DNA of 64,000 bases from CAYYJR01 sp964472305 (lineage in GTDB: Bacteria; Armatimonadota; Hebobacteria; CAIYQO01): contig CAYYJR010000015.1 of assembly GCA_964472305.1 (NCBI GenBank), forward strand, positions 42,267 through 106,266, in the 5' to 3' direction. Below, one piece after another: positions 17,201 through 25,336 of the stretch. The notes beneath the pieces are model-generated. The model had not been told where the DNA came from and did not search any database. It saw nothing but the letters and a program-made list of their open reading frames with translations. The position numbers and the translations under genes are program-made. Each line of letters opens with the position of its first letter. Within the stretch, counting starts at the first letter, position 1.

Positions 17201-18047
17201 GCGAGAGTAATTCCTCCGACTTGCCATCTTCGCCGGGCAGGCGAAGCGGCTCGTGAGAGATGACTTGCAGCCGTTCCGCCAGCGCCTGGCGGATAAGCGG
17301 TACGGCGGTCTCGATACGCGCCGGCGTCAGCAGCACTTCGCGCGCGGCATACAGCGTCACCACCGATACCGCACTGCGCGAGCGCTGGTTGCCGGGATCG
17401 AAGAGGCGGATCGACTCAATCTCGTCGCCGAAAAACTCCAGCCGTATTGGCGCGTTTTCGGTGGAGGGGAAAATATCAAGCACGCCGCCACGCAGACTGA
17501 ATTGACCGGCCCGCTCCACCATCGCCTCACGCGCGTATCCGGCAGCAGCCATCCAGGCGGTCAGTGCGGCGGGATCGATATCCGTCCCGGTGCGCAGCAC
17601 GCATTGCGCCGCGCGCATCTCGTCGGGAGGCAATGTGCGGTGGAACGCCGCGTCCGGGGTAGCGATGAGTAGCATCGGCTCGTGTGCCGCCAGCCGCGAC
17701 AGCACGGTCAGACGCTCGCGCAGCAGTTGATAATCGGGGGACGTTTCTTCGAAAAGCAACGATTCCAGCGAGGGGCAGAGATACAGCGGCAGCGCATCAT
17801 GCTGACCGCACAGCGCGGTCAAATCGGCGAATAGCGTCTCTGCGCGTTCCTGGCTGGGGGTCAGAATAAACAAGACCCGCGCCGCCGTCACCTCACGCCG
17901 CAACTGCGCCAGTGCCGCCACCGCCAGGCTCTTACCCGCGCCGCGCACACCGCTCAACCACTGCCGTCGCGCCCCATCCTGCATTCCCACGCGGAATGGC
18001 GCCAGCGAAGTCGAATGCGCCAGATTATAGATCAGATCGTTAAGCAT
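14274..18047 (-). CDS. mfd: Transcription-repair coupling factor
   Basis: Releases stalled RNA polymerase and recruits UvrA to lesions. The 1257 residues follow the family order: UvrB-like N-terminal module, RNA-polymerase-interaction domain (HIHHGIGRYVG), RecG-like translocase with Walker A GDVGYGKTEVA and DEEQRFG box, then the C-terminal TRCF domain. An N-terminal GVRGAGKS (33-40) reads as an intact P-loop, unlike the degenerate site of E. coli and B. subtilis Mfd. The start at 18047 is preferred; 18065 is also open. uvrB is in the same window, 20 kb away. Confidence 0.95.
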   Translation of the reverse strand: MLNDLIYNLAHSTSLAPFRVGMQDGARRQWLSGVRGAGKSLAVAALAQLRREVTAARVLFILTPSQERAETLFADLTALCGQHDALPLYLCPSLESLLFEETSPDYQLLRERLTVLSRLAAHEPMLLIATPDAAFHRTLPPDEMRAAQCVLRTGTDIDPAALTAWMAAAGYAREAMVERAGQFSLRGGVLDIFPSTENAPIRLEFFGDEIESIRLFDPGNQRSRSAVSVVTLYAAREVLLTPARIETAVPLIRQALAERLQVISHEPLRLPGEDGKSEELLSPADRLSSKIGHEAELLAQGAYFNGVEYYLPYLYPEGATLLDYLPADTTVILDEPDHLAHAFYRFRDGLAQLETSRLTRGALLPTRHPLYLPLSDALTQLAAFPEIAVSLLPPGADASFTNPVVKSVVDDDAAVEAEQPAANSPKPQLLDGASVDLLCQSPTNYVLAVDQLRADLEMWLREGYAVVAATHQEHRLAEMLGGMELPVAGGEDAQVLAGAAPTGKILLRRVELGEGVILPEARVALLTDGELLGWQKQRRSVRQHQTNNGQVLASVNQLVPGDHVVHIHHGIGRYVGLVRRGVQGVEREFLQINYAGSDKLFVPIDQLDRVQKYLGLSEDPPEVHRLGGAEWERIKRRTKKSTEELANQLLRLQAVRSRETGHAFSPDSPWQREMEEGFPWIETVDQLRAIAEVKEDMEREMPTDRLICGDVGYGKTEVAIRAAFKAIMDGKQVAVLAPTTVLAAQHFRTFRERMAAFPIRVELLSRAVPRREQTRIIADLTGGAVDLVIGTHRILSQDIKFKGLGLAIIDEEQRFGVKQKERFKQLNPGVDLLTMSATPIPRTLHMALSGLREMSLINTPPEGRMPVRTLALEADDEVLREALLRELDRDGQVFVLHNRISSIYHVAEHIRRVVPQARVDVAHGQMEEGELDRIMMEFYTRKFDVLVCTAIIENGLDMPNVNTILVDQADMFGLAQLYQLRGRVGRSDRQAYAYLTWKPRKKLTPTAQERIAALKEFSALGAGYKVALRDLEIRGAGDLLGAEQSGVLAAVGFDLYTQMLEDAVRITRGEQVEPEREVQIDLPLDAFLPEEYVPELNQRIDLYRRLAAMRAWKMAEELREEILDRFGKPLPAPADNLFRLVAVKLLCLEVGITHIGSERGALVLRLASERSLSPQAVRRLQLEAPNWRQRGLPAPAFTPERATIFTHNVDQPTMLAMLEEVAHRLRVIEQEVLKAPRTPLAASTLRRRDPESNPFGR

Positions 18048-18074
18048 ATCTTTCCATCCGCACAAACGCGCTCA

Positions 18075-18104
18075 GGGCACCTCGCGCCTACCGGCGAGGT
18101 GCCC
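18075..18104 (-). promoter_or_regulatory. Perfect 11-bp hairpin in the mfd leader
   Basis: GGGCACCTCGC and GCGAGGTGCCC with an 8-nt loop, lying between the mfd promoter and its start codon, 28 nt upstream of the ATG. No T run follows on either strand, so it is not a canonical terminator. Confidence 0.6.
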
Positions 18105-18129
18105 GAAAGCACACTATGATCCGACGACG

Positions 18130-18135
18130 ATTATA
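18130..18135 (-). promoter_or_regulatory. Extended -10 promoter of mfd
   Basis: TGG TATAAT on the minus strand; leader of about 75 nt to the start at 18047. Confidence 0.6.
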
Positions 18136-18183
18136 CCATAATCCCGCGACCGCGTCGCACCCCTGCCCATGTGTGCGGCATGG

Positions 18184-19188
18184 TCACTTCGCCATATCGT
18201 CCACCGTCCACAACAGCACGCCCATGTGATAGCGTTGGTGTGCGGTGCACTGACTGTTGTACCAGGCGGTGACCAGATTCCCATCCCGTGTGAGCGCGGT
18301 AGAGGGGTAGCCCAGGTCGGACGGATCGAGAGCAACCAGTTGGCGAGGCGCTCCCCAGGTTTTCCCTTCGTCGGCGCTGATGCGGATATCGATACCCTGG
18401 TGCCCGGCACAGCGGTTGCCGTAGGTGAGCAGAATGCGCTCATCGGGCAGCCGCAGCAGGTGTGCGGGATGCTGTCCGGATTGCGTTAACACCTGTGAAA
18501 ATCGCCAGGTCCGCGCGTCATCGTCTGAAACGAACAGATGCAGGGCGCCTTCGTGATGCGTGCGGCTGGCGGCCAGCCAGCGTCCCGCACCCAGGTGCAG
18601 CGGCGCCGTCTCGTTGTAGTCATCCTTGCCGATGAGAACCCCGTCATCCCAACTGCGGCCATCGTCCGTGCTGCGAAACAGGTAAGCGGAATTCGTGCGC
18701 CGCATGTCGTCGAGCGACCCGGCGTAGCCGGATACGCACAACGACCCGTCAGCGGCTTGCAACACGTCGCCGAAAGGGATGACCGCCGTCATCCCGGACT
18801 CTGGCGCGGCGGGAAAGACTTCACGTACCTCCCACGTGCGCCCGCCGTCAGCGGAGCGGCTGACCCAGGGCGTGATAATCTGTGCTTTGGTAAACCAGTC
18901 GGGTTCCCCGACGGGATTGCGGTTATCCCATCCGGAGGCGATGACCAGCAAGTCGCCGTTGGCGGCCAGTCCGGCAGCGACGTTCATGCGATTGGTGCCC
19001 GGCGCGTGGCGCGCGGGAACACCCCGCAGATGCCAGGTGCGCCCATCCTCGCTGCCCCAGCATTCCACATCGCCTTCCCACGCTCCATGACAGGGTTGGT
19101 TGAAGATGGTCGCGACTAGGGCGCCGTCGGGCAAGCGAGTCAGGTTGGGCCAGGCGCAGACATTATCGATAGCGAGGTAGCGTTCCAT
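18184..19188 (-). CDS. Sialidase-like BNR/Asp-box protein
   Basis: A 334-residue six-bladed beta-propeller type protein. Four Asp boxes are visible (SEDGRTW, SADGGRTW, STDDGRSW, SADEGKTW). There is no signal peptide, so it may be cytoplasmic or exported otherwise. The N-terminus lacks an obvious sialidase arginine triad context, so the exact activity (sialidase, other glycoside hydrolase or non-enzymatic) is open. AAGGAA lies about 5 nt before the ATG. The GT39-type membrane protein gene lies 57 bp upstream on the same strand. Confidence 0.8.
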   Translation of the reverse strand: MERYLAIDNVCAWPNLTRLPDGALVATIFNQPCHGAWEGDVECWGSEDGRTWHLRGVPARHAPGTNRMNVAAGLAANGDLLVIASGWDNRNPVGEPDWFTKAQIITPWVSRSADGGRTWEVREVFPAAPESGMTAVIPFGDVLQAADGSLCVSGYAGSLDDMRRTNSAYLFRSTDDGRSWDDGVLIGKDDYNETAPLHLGAGRWLAASRTHHEGALHLFVSDDDARTWRFSQVLTQSGQHPAHLLRLPDERILLTYGNRCAGHQGIDIRISADEGKTWGAPRQLVALDPSDLGYPSTALTRDGNLVTAWYNSQCTAHQRYHMGVLLWTVDDMAK

Positions 19189-19245
19189 GGGTATTCCTTT
19201 CGATTACGATTTTCGATCTATGTGGATTCGTTATTGTTAGCGGTA

Positions 19246-20724
19246 TCACCTCGCCCGCGCACGAGAACCCCGATGGCCCGTCGGCACGGTGGCCGGAGTG
19301 CCGCTCGCGTGTTGCCCGTTGCTGAATCGCAACAACGCGCCTTCTTCCGGTGCACGGACCGCCACGGCCAGCGTGAACAATAACAGCGGGTACAGGTGTA
19401 CGAAGAGCCGTTCCATCGACGTTGCCAGGTGCCAGGAGAGATCGGCGGGAGTGATGAGATAGATCAAGAAATATCCCGCCGCGGTGAAGACTAGCGTGCC
19501 GAACGGCACGTTGAGCGCCGGTATGCGCGGTACGCGCATGCCCATCACGAGCGGATACAACGGCAGCAGTATATTCAGCAATCCCCAGGTGTTCGAATTA
19601 ACATAGATGGAGAACCAATGGCGCACGATCATCCCATAGCGGGAGAGATCGGTGAGTCGGGCAAGTGTTATATCGACCTGCTGCCCCGCGATGATGTCGT
19701 TGCTCGCGGGGAAGGTGATTTTGAATACCGCCACCGCCAGCAGGAACGGCAGCGTCCCGAGTACAATGCAGGCGAACTCCCGCACAAATGCTGTACCCCG
19801 ACGCTGCAACAGCGCGTGCAATAACCGTGTCAGCCCCATGCATAGCATCAGCAGGCCGCCTTCATTTTTCGTCCACAACGCGCATCCCAGCAACAGGCCG
19901 GCGATGACCAGCAGACCGTGGCGTGCAGGCCGTCCCTGCTCGCGCGCGTCATCAAAGAGGAAGCCGAACACCAGCGTGGTGACGATAAAAAATGCGAGCG
20001 GTACATCCGCGTATTGGCTGGCACCGAAAAACCCGAAGAATGGTGTCAGCAGCAGCATGGTCCCGGCGAACAACGCCTGCAGGGGCGTGCGGATGCGATA
20101 GAGCACAGCGAACAGCACGACGGCCGTCGCCAAAGTGAAGAGCGCGGCAATCAGCGCCGGCGCGTGTATGCAGTTGATGCCGAGGTAGTTCCAACTGCGC
20201 GCCACCGAAGTCGGAATGAGCAGCGGATAATCGAGGTGTGCCTGCTGACCCAACAATGGGGAGAACGCATTAAGCCAGTGCGTATCGCCGAAAAACAGAA
20301 AGCGCGCGCGCAGATTCCAGATAGCCCAGGCATCCCACATGCCGTCCGGCTCGTGGATCGTCTGGTGCAGGAATCGACCGAGTGCACCCAGGATGACGGC
20401 GCCAAACAACAGGGGCACGATCTTGTGCACTGACCATAGAGGCGAGCATAAGCGCGGAGCGGAGTTGCGCTTCGAGCGCCACCAGAGCAGCAATACGGCG
20501 GCCAGGGCAATATCGAACAGGATATGCCAGCGATTCGATGACCCGGTCAGCAGGCACCAGCTAAAAAAGATTAGCGAAGTGATTCCAAAACCCAGCCCGA
20601 GGCCGGCCGTGATCGCGAGCGCCGTGAGTGCCGGCGTGGTGTCCTCCTTCGCCGGAATCAACAGCCTGATCAGGCAATAACCGATGACAGCGGCGCTGCC
20701 GATCGATAACAATAACTGGAGCAT
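19246..20724 (-). CDS. Polytopic GT-C/GT39-type glycosyltransferase-like membrane protein
   Basis: 492 residues with about ten to twelve hydrophobic segments and a basic, Gly/Arg-rich tail. The arrangement of short loops and an acidic stretch after the early TM pair (HEPDGMWDAWAIWNLRARF) resembles dolichyl-phosphate-mannose-type transferases (PMT/ArnT superfamily) that move sugars from lipid carriers on the outer face of the membrane. The catalytic Asp is not certain. AGGGGAA lies 4-5 nt before the ATG. It follows, 14 bp downstream, a small membrane protein gene on the same strand. Confidence 0.72.
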   Translation of the reverse strand: MLQLLLSIGSAAVIGYCLIRLLIPAKEDTTPALTALAITAGLGLGFGITSLIFFSWCLLTGSSNRWHILFDIALAAVLLLWWRSKRNSAPRLCSPLWSVHKIVPLLFGAVILGALGRFLHQTIHEPDGMWDAWAIWNLRARFLFFGDTHWLNAFSPLLGQQAHLDYPLLIPTSVARSWNYLGINCIHAPALIAALFTLATAVVLFAVLYRIRTPLQALFAGTMLLLTPFFGFFGASQYADVPLAFFIVTTLVFGFLFDDAREQGRPARHGLLVIAGLLLGCALWTKNEGGLLMLCMGLTRLLHALLQRRGTAFVREFACIVLGTLPFLLAVAVFKITFPASNDIIAGQQVDITLARLTDLSRYGMIVRHWFSIYVNSNTWGLLNILLPLYPLVMGMRVPRIPALNVPFGTLVFTAAGYFLIYLITPADLSWHLATSMERLFVHLYPLLLFTLAVAVRAPEEGALLRFSNGQHASGTPATVPTGHRGSRARAR

Positions 20725-20738
20725 TGCTTCCCCTGCGT

Positions 20739-21191
20739 CTATCGCTGATAGAGCGATAGGCCGTTCTGATATGTCTTCACTAACCGATATGCGGTATTGT
20801 GGATCATACGGCTGGTATGCATGCTGCCGGGCGGGATGACTTCAATGACATAGGGGTGGGTCACGCGATGCTGGGCATAATTCGCACGGTCGATGCGCGC
20901 GGGCGCAATCGCGTACTGGCACTGGAACATAAACGCCGGATCGCTTTCACCCACGTAATCGACCACGGCATCACTCGGAATGCGCGTCACCAGATCGCCG
21001 AAACCCGCGTCGATCATACTGGATAGCGTGAGCAGACGGGGTACATCGAGACGGCACAGCAGCGCGATGTTGCCCGCCGCATGCCACGCAAGCAACATTG
21101 CCGCCATTGCAACAATGCCGGCGCGCAGCCAGGTGAGGACACCCGCCAGCCCGGTGGCCGATACATCCGTTGTCGTAGTCGGATTGCTCAT
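20739..21191 (-). CDS. Small membrane-anchored hypothetical protein
   Basis: About 150 residues: a short Thr-rich N-terminus, one membrane segment (around 20-45, RAGIVAMAAMLLAWHAAGNIALL) and an extracytoplasmic domain of about 100 residues with no recognised family. The start is uncertain: the frame is open to 21299, and ATG 21233 is an alternative. Adjacent upstream of the GT39-type gene with 14 bp between, so probably its partner. Divergent from the large LamG-like gene across a long inverted repeat. Confidence 0.6.
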   Translation of the reverse strand: MSNPTTTTDVSATGLAGVLTWLRAGIVAMAAMLLAWHAAGNIALLCRLDVPRLLTLSSMIDAGFGDLVTRIPSDAVVDYVGESDPAFMFQCQYAIAPARIDRANYAQHRVTHPYVIEVIPPGSMHTSRMIHNTAYRLVKTYQNGLSLYQR

Positions 21192-21284
21192 GCTGCCGTG
21201 AATTACGCTTTCCTGCCGGGTGGACAGAATCATTCCGCGCAATAATTTATGGTAATTCGCCTTAATCGGTATAATCCCTTTTTT

Positions 21285-21323
21285 GGTGCAGGGGAGCAAT
21301 ACGGCATTTCGCTCCCCTGCACC
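21285..21323. promoter_or_regulatory. 13-bp perfect inverted repeat between divergent genes (operator-like)
   Basis: GGTGCAGGGGAGC (21285-21297) and GCTCCCCTGCACC (21311-21323). The right arm covers the -35 position of the rightward promoter (TATAAT 21337-21342). T6 lies on the 5' side on the plus strand, so it is not an intrinsic terminator in either direction. Confidence 0.55.
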
Positions 21324-21336
21324 AGGTGAAGTCGGT

Positions 21337-21342
21337 TATAAT
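21337..21342 (+). promoter_or_regulatory. -10 box of the LamG-like gene
   Basis: TATAAT 44 bp before the ATG at 21387; the -35 region lies in the inverted repeat and has no consensus. Confidence 0.55.
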
Positions 21343-21386
21343 AAGGCGTTACGCAGCGGATTCGCTGCTGAATAGGGAGAGACCGA

Positions 21387-24300
21387 ATGGCGCGATGGAT
21401 GCTCACGCTGGTGGGATGTTGGGGTTGCCTGCTCTGGATGATCGGCGGCGGCGCAACCCGGGGAAACGCGGCGAATAACGTGTTTTGCGACGAGCTGCCC
21501 GTGGACCGATATGATTGCATGCTGACGCTGCGCGCGGCGAACACGCCTGCCAACAGCACCGTCGATCTCACATTGGAGGACAATGCCAGGGGCAACCACC
21601 TGCGCCTGCTCATCGCCGCACAGGCGATCACCCTCGATCATTTCGCCAACAAGAAAGTCCGCCGCATCGCGCGAGTCAACAATGCTGTCTCGCCCGGCGC
21701 CACGCTGCGCCTGTTTGTGCTGCGCCGCGACAAGCAGCTCTGGCTCCTGCGCGACGACGCGGTGCTCTTTCATGGCGAGGTGCCCCGCTCCTTGGGAGCG
21801 GCGGCCGTCGTTGCCGGCGCAGGTTGGCGCGTGCTCGACGCGCGCATCCAACCATTGGAACCGGTGGTGTTTGCCGATAACTTCATGCGCACCGCCGACG
21901 AGAGTGGCGGCTGGGCGCTAACACGCGGCACCTGGCGGCTGCAATCGGCGTGGGACAATGACCCCAAAGGCGCCGGCGAGCGTTTTCGCAATGTAACGTA
22001 CGCGCAGAATCCCTTTGCCTGGGTAGGACGCGCCGGGGCCAAGGCTGCCTGGTGCACCGTGGGCAAATCCTTCTGGGAAGATTACACCGCCTCCGCGTCA
22101 GTGCAGCCGGGTGACGGCGCGGTGGGTCTGGCGGTGAATGTGAGCGGCACGGGCACCGGCGTGCTGGCACGCTGGACCGCCGCTGGCGATGGCGGCGAAG
22201 GCGAATTGTGTCTGTGCCGGGTGAATGATGGCGTCGAAACCGTACTCGCTCGCGCGGCGGGTGGTTACCTGCCCGGCCAATGGTATCGGCTGGCGATCAC
22301 CACCACGCTGAACGACGTATCGGTGAGTATCGATGGACGCGAGCGGCTGTCCATACGCGATGTGACGCCTCGCCGGGGCTGCGTGGGCTTGTATACCGCC
22401 GGCAGCGCAACCTTCGATGACATCACCGTTTATGGCCGTGAGGTAAAAACCGACTTGCTTACCGAGCACCGGCAGGCACGCTTCAACCAGCGGTTCCAAC
22501 AGGACGACGCCGCCATGGCCGACTGGGCTTCCGCACGACGGGATTGGGTGGAGTATCCCGGCATGCCCGGTATGTGGCTGCATCGCTGGGATTTTTATGG
22601 CGACGCCTGGTTGTCGCTCACGCTGCATGCGCGTCCCGCCGGCGCCGGTCAACTGTGTTTCGCGCTCGGCAACGACGGTCAGTCTCCCACTGCCGGTAAC
22701 CGCGCGGTCGTGCAGTATACGGGGAATACGCTCACCTGCAAGCTGTATCGCGACGCGACCGTGCTGGCCTCCGGCACCGCCAGCGCGTTGAAACCCAATG
22801 AAGATTATACGCTGCGCTTCCGTCGGACGGGCAATCGTCTGCTGCTGGAACGCGACGGCGAAACGCTGGCGGAGGTGATAGATCCAACGCCGTCGCGCGG
22901 GGTGCGCGTCGCCTACCGCGCGGATGGGTGTTTTGCCGCGGTGGATACCGTGACGGCGCTGAGCCGCAACCTGCTGGATTACTCCTTCGATGATGCGCCG
23001 GTGGACTGGTTGGCGGAAGGCGCATGGATGCCGACCACCCGCTGGGCATGTACCCCGCACTGGTCGTTCCTGGGTGGGTGGAGCCGGGGCGACGCGGTGC
23101 TGTGGCACAAGCAGCGGTTCAACGGCGACCAGTCGTTTCAAGCGTTCGTCGCACTGAAAATGGAATACCCGCGCGAACGGCAGATATACGAGCAACGGTC
23201 ACGCGACTTTAACCTGACCATCTGCGGTGACGGGCATGACCCACGCAGCGGGTACGCGGCGCTCTTCGGCGCCTCCAACGCGCAAGGCTTCTCCACCTGG
23301 CGTACCGTATTGCTACGCAACGGCGTTGAAGTCGCCTCCACCTACGGTGGGCCGACCGGGATCCAAAACGGCGGGCACACCGCATGGACCAACCTGGTAC
23401 TGCGCAAGCACGGTGCCGTCATCGAGTTCTGGGCGCAAGGTCGGCAACTGCTAACCTACACCGATCCCAATCCGCTGGCGGGTGGCGTGCCGGCCATCTG
23501 GACCACCGACAACGGGCTGGCGCTCGCACGCGCGCGGCTCTCGTTCGCGGAACCTCCGCAACCGCAGATCAGCCCGCTGGTCGCGCTTGCTGAACCATGG
23601 TCGCCGGAGTGGACAAACGTCGGGCAACCGCTGCCGGTAGAATTTTCCACCCCGCGAGCGACCACCGGCGACACCCCCTTCCTGCGCGTGACACCGCGCC
23701 GGACGCCGCCAGGGAACGAGAACAGCGCCGTTGTCGCCGCCGACCGGGTGACGATCACCCCGAAGACACCCGGCGACTATTGGTATCAGGTGAACGCGGT
23801 GGATGACACGACCGTCTCGCCGGCGGTACATCTCGCTTTCCACGCCTTCGACGCCGGGCTGCGGCGCGACGATTCCCACGCGCTGGTGCTCTACAACTTT
23901 ACTGATGGACCGGGCGGGCGCGTGCGCGATCAGAGCGGTACGACACCACCCGCCGACCTGGTCGTGCCGGCGAACGCTCCCGCGCAGTGGCTGCCCGGTC
24001 AGGGCTTGATGCTGAAAGGTCCGTGCGCACTCACCACCGAAGGCGGCGTGCCCAAGCTGGATGCGATTCGCACAAAAAAGGCGGCCACTTTCGAGTTCTG
24101 GATTTCCGCTGACACCATCTTCCCACCGCTCGATTGGACCGGGTGCTTGCTGGCCTGGCAAAAAAGCAACACCACGCGCAACATCGCCATTACCCAGATG
24201 CGGGATTACCTGCTCGTTGCTCCGTGCAGCACGTCGTTCAGTCCACGCTCGCAACCGGTGATTTTAGCGAGGGGAGTGCGCACCGGCCTGCAACATCTGG

Positions 24301-24611
24301 TGGTCACCTGGGACGGGGTCACCACGCTGTGTTATCGCAACGGCATACTGATTGGCCGCGGCCAGTTGCCGTGGCAGACGGAGCGATGGACCGCCGATGT
24401 ACCGCTCATCCTGGGCGATGTGCCGGCCAAACCGCGTTTGGCAGCCGACGAGGTATCCTCGTTCCTGCATATCGCATCCTATATCCTGACCGACCAGCGC
24501 AGCGAGCACTACAGCTTCATGGGGACATATTATCAGGTGGCGATTCACGACCGCTGTTTCAGCCGCGCCGATGTGCTGCGGCACTTCAACGCAGGGCCAG
24601 GGGCGCGGTAG
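21387..24611 (+). CDS. Large secreted multidomain protein with concanavalin/LamG-like domains
   Basis: 1074 residues with an N-terminal signal peptide (core about 5-22). Several successive beta-sandwich regions follow: two or three regions like the 3-keto-disaccharide hydrolase/DUF1080 lectin fold (for example SVSIDGRERLSIRDVTPRRG and FAAVDTVTAL repeats around 170-350, 360-530, 550-720), a middle beta-rich region, and a C-terminal LamG-3-type domain (about 890-1065; FEFWISAD, HLVVTWDGV, YYQVAIHDRCFS). Probably a surface or extracellular carbohydrate-binding or glycan-acting protein. GGGAGAG lies upstream of the ATG. No cell-wall anchor or sorting signal is seen at the C-terminus. Confidence 0.78.
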   Translation: MARWMLTLVGCWGCLLWMIGGGATRGNAANNVFCDELPVDRYDCMLTLRAANTPANSTVDLTLEDNARGNHLRLLIAAQAITLDHFANKKVRRIARVNNAVSPGATLRLFVLRRDKQLWLLRDDAVLFHGEVPRSLGAAAVVAGAGWRVLDARIQPLEPVVFADNFMRTADESGGWALTRGTWRLQSAWDNDPKGAGERFRNVTYAQNPFAWVGRAGAKAAWCTVGKSFWEDYTASASVQPGDGAVGLAVNVSGTGTGVLARWTAAGDGGEGELCLCRVNDGVETVLARAAGGYLPGQWYRLAITTTLNDVSVSIDGRERLSIRDVTPRRGCVGLYTAGSATFDDITVYGREVKTDLLTEHRQARFNQRFQQDDAAMADWASARRDWVEYPGMPGMWLHRWDFYGDAWLSLTLHARPAGAGQLCFALGNDGQSPTAGNRAVVQYTGNTLTCKLYRDATVLASGTASALKPNEDYTLRFRRTGNRLLLERDGETLAEVIDPTPSRGVRVAYRADGCFAAVDTVTALSRNLLDYSFDDAPVDWLAEGAWMPTTRWACTPHWSFLGGWSRGDAVLWHKQRFNGDQSFQAFVALKMEYPRERQIYEQRSRDFNLTICGDGHDPRSGYAALFGASNAQGFSTWRTVLLRNGVEVASTYGGPTGIQNGGHTAWTNLVLRKHGAVIEFWAQGRQLLTYTDPNPLAGGVPAIWTTDNGLALARARLSFAEPPQPQISPLVALAEPWSPEWTNVGQPLPVEFSTPRATTGDTPFLRVTPRRTPPGNENSAVVAADRVTITPKTPGDYWYQVNAVDDTTVSPAVHLAFHAFDAGLRRDDSHALVLYNFTDGPGGRVRDQSGTTPPADLVVPANAPAQWLPGQGLMLKGPCALTTEGGVPKLDAIRTKKAATFEFWISADTIFPPLDWTGCLLAWQKSNTTRNIAITQMRDYLLVAPCSTSFSPRSQPVILARGVRTGLQHLVVTWDGVTTLCYRNGILIGRGQLPWQTERWTADVPLILGDVPAKPRLAADEVSSFLHIASYILTDQRSEHYSFMGTYYQVAIHDRCFSRADVLRHFNAGPGAR

Positions 24612-25029
24612 AAAGCGCATCACCGCCCGCAGTTCGGAATCTCATATGTTGTAATACTGTAAAGCGTCGACGCGATGGTCACCATGCATCACACCAGCAT
24701 AACCATGTACCCCCGTCATATCCAGGTGCACGGCACGAGGCAGTCTTCGGGCATGTCGGTGCCATGGAGATCCCTCAGCCCGTCTTCTCGCGGAACCACC
24801 ACATCATGCTGTCCGTGGTCGGCTAGTATCCTCCCGCGCACCCTCTTTCTCATCTGCCAGTGATTGACGCCGTTGTCACAATCACGGTACTTCCGCTGTG
24901 CATCTGCGATTACAACCGCTGTTATCAGCCAGGTCAGCGTGTCCAACGTTGCCAGATGGACGATGCTGGGGGGTGTCAACAATACGTCGTCTGCCCCATC
25001 CCCGGACTATTGTTTGTTTCCGCGTCCAG
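24612..25029. other. Intergenic stretch without supported gene
   Basis: No convincing coding frame; one 88-codon minus-strand frame (24716-24982) lacks a ribosome site and family resemblance. Codon use is unlike the neighbours, suggesting decayed sequence. Confidence 0.4.
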
Positions 25030-25058
25030 TTGACAAAGAAAACAATTGTTTGTATACT
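25030..25058 (+). promoter_or_regulatory. Near-consensus promoter with repeated TTGTTTG motifs
   Basis: TTGACA, 17-bp spacer, TATACT. The spacer and flanks hold TTGTTTG at 25010-25016 and 25046-25052 and its inverse CAAACAA just after the -10 (25062-25068), plus GTTTATAC further on, a layout typical of a repressor operator. Confidence 0.8.
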
Positions 25059-25094
25059 TTCCAAACAAATGTTTATACATGAAGGAGACCCACC

Positions 25095-25250
25095 ATGCGC
25101 GGAACTTTACAAGCGCGGGATGTACGGTGTGGGCGGGATGAGGTGCGTCGGCATGGGCCGTACTGGTACCGGGCGTGGCGTGAGGATAGCGACTCAAGCG
25201 GTGTGGACCGCGGGAAGCGGTGGAGGCGGCGCGAGCCTCAACAGGAGTGA
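25095..25250 (+). CDS. Small basic protein with HGPYWYRAW motif, 51 residues
   Basis: A short frame with GAAGGAG 7 nt before its ATG and a near-consensus promoter 37-65 nt upstream. The product is Arg-rich; CGRDEVRRHGPYWYRAWRED recalls the HGPYxYxxW core seen in small DUF6788-like proteins that accompany mobile elements, but it is too short for a firm assignment. The sequence then runs into a degenerate insertion element 86 bp downstream. It might be a complete microprotein or a domain cut short by that insertion. Confidence 0.5.
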   Translation: MRGTLQARDVRCGRDEVRRHGPYWYRAWREDSDSSGVDRGKRWRRREPQQE

Positions 25251-25336
25251 TGACGTTCCGCGGAACATCTTACGGTAACTTTTCGATTTTTTTGCACGCC
25301 ATGCATACAAACGCAAGTTTGTCAAGACGCACCTGA

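Noticed and set aside
21279..21323. Intrinsic terminator at the long inverted repeat.
   Set aside because: The T run is on the 5' side of the plus strand and the minus strand gives A residues after the stem, so neither direction fits.
24716..24982. Minus-strand frame of 88 codons.
   Set aside because: No ribosome site, no recognisable family, and composition not like neighbouring genes.
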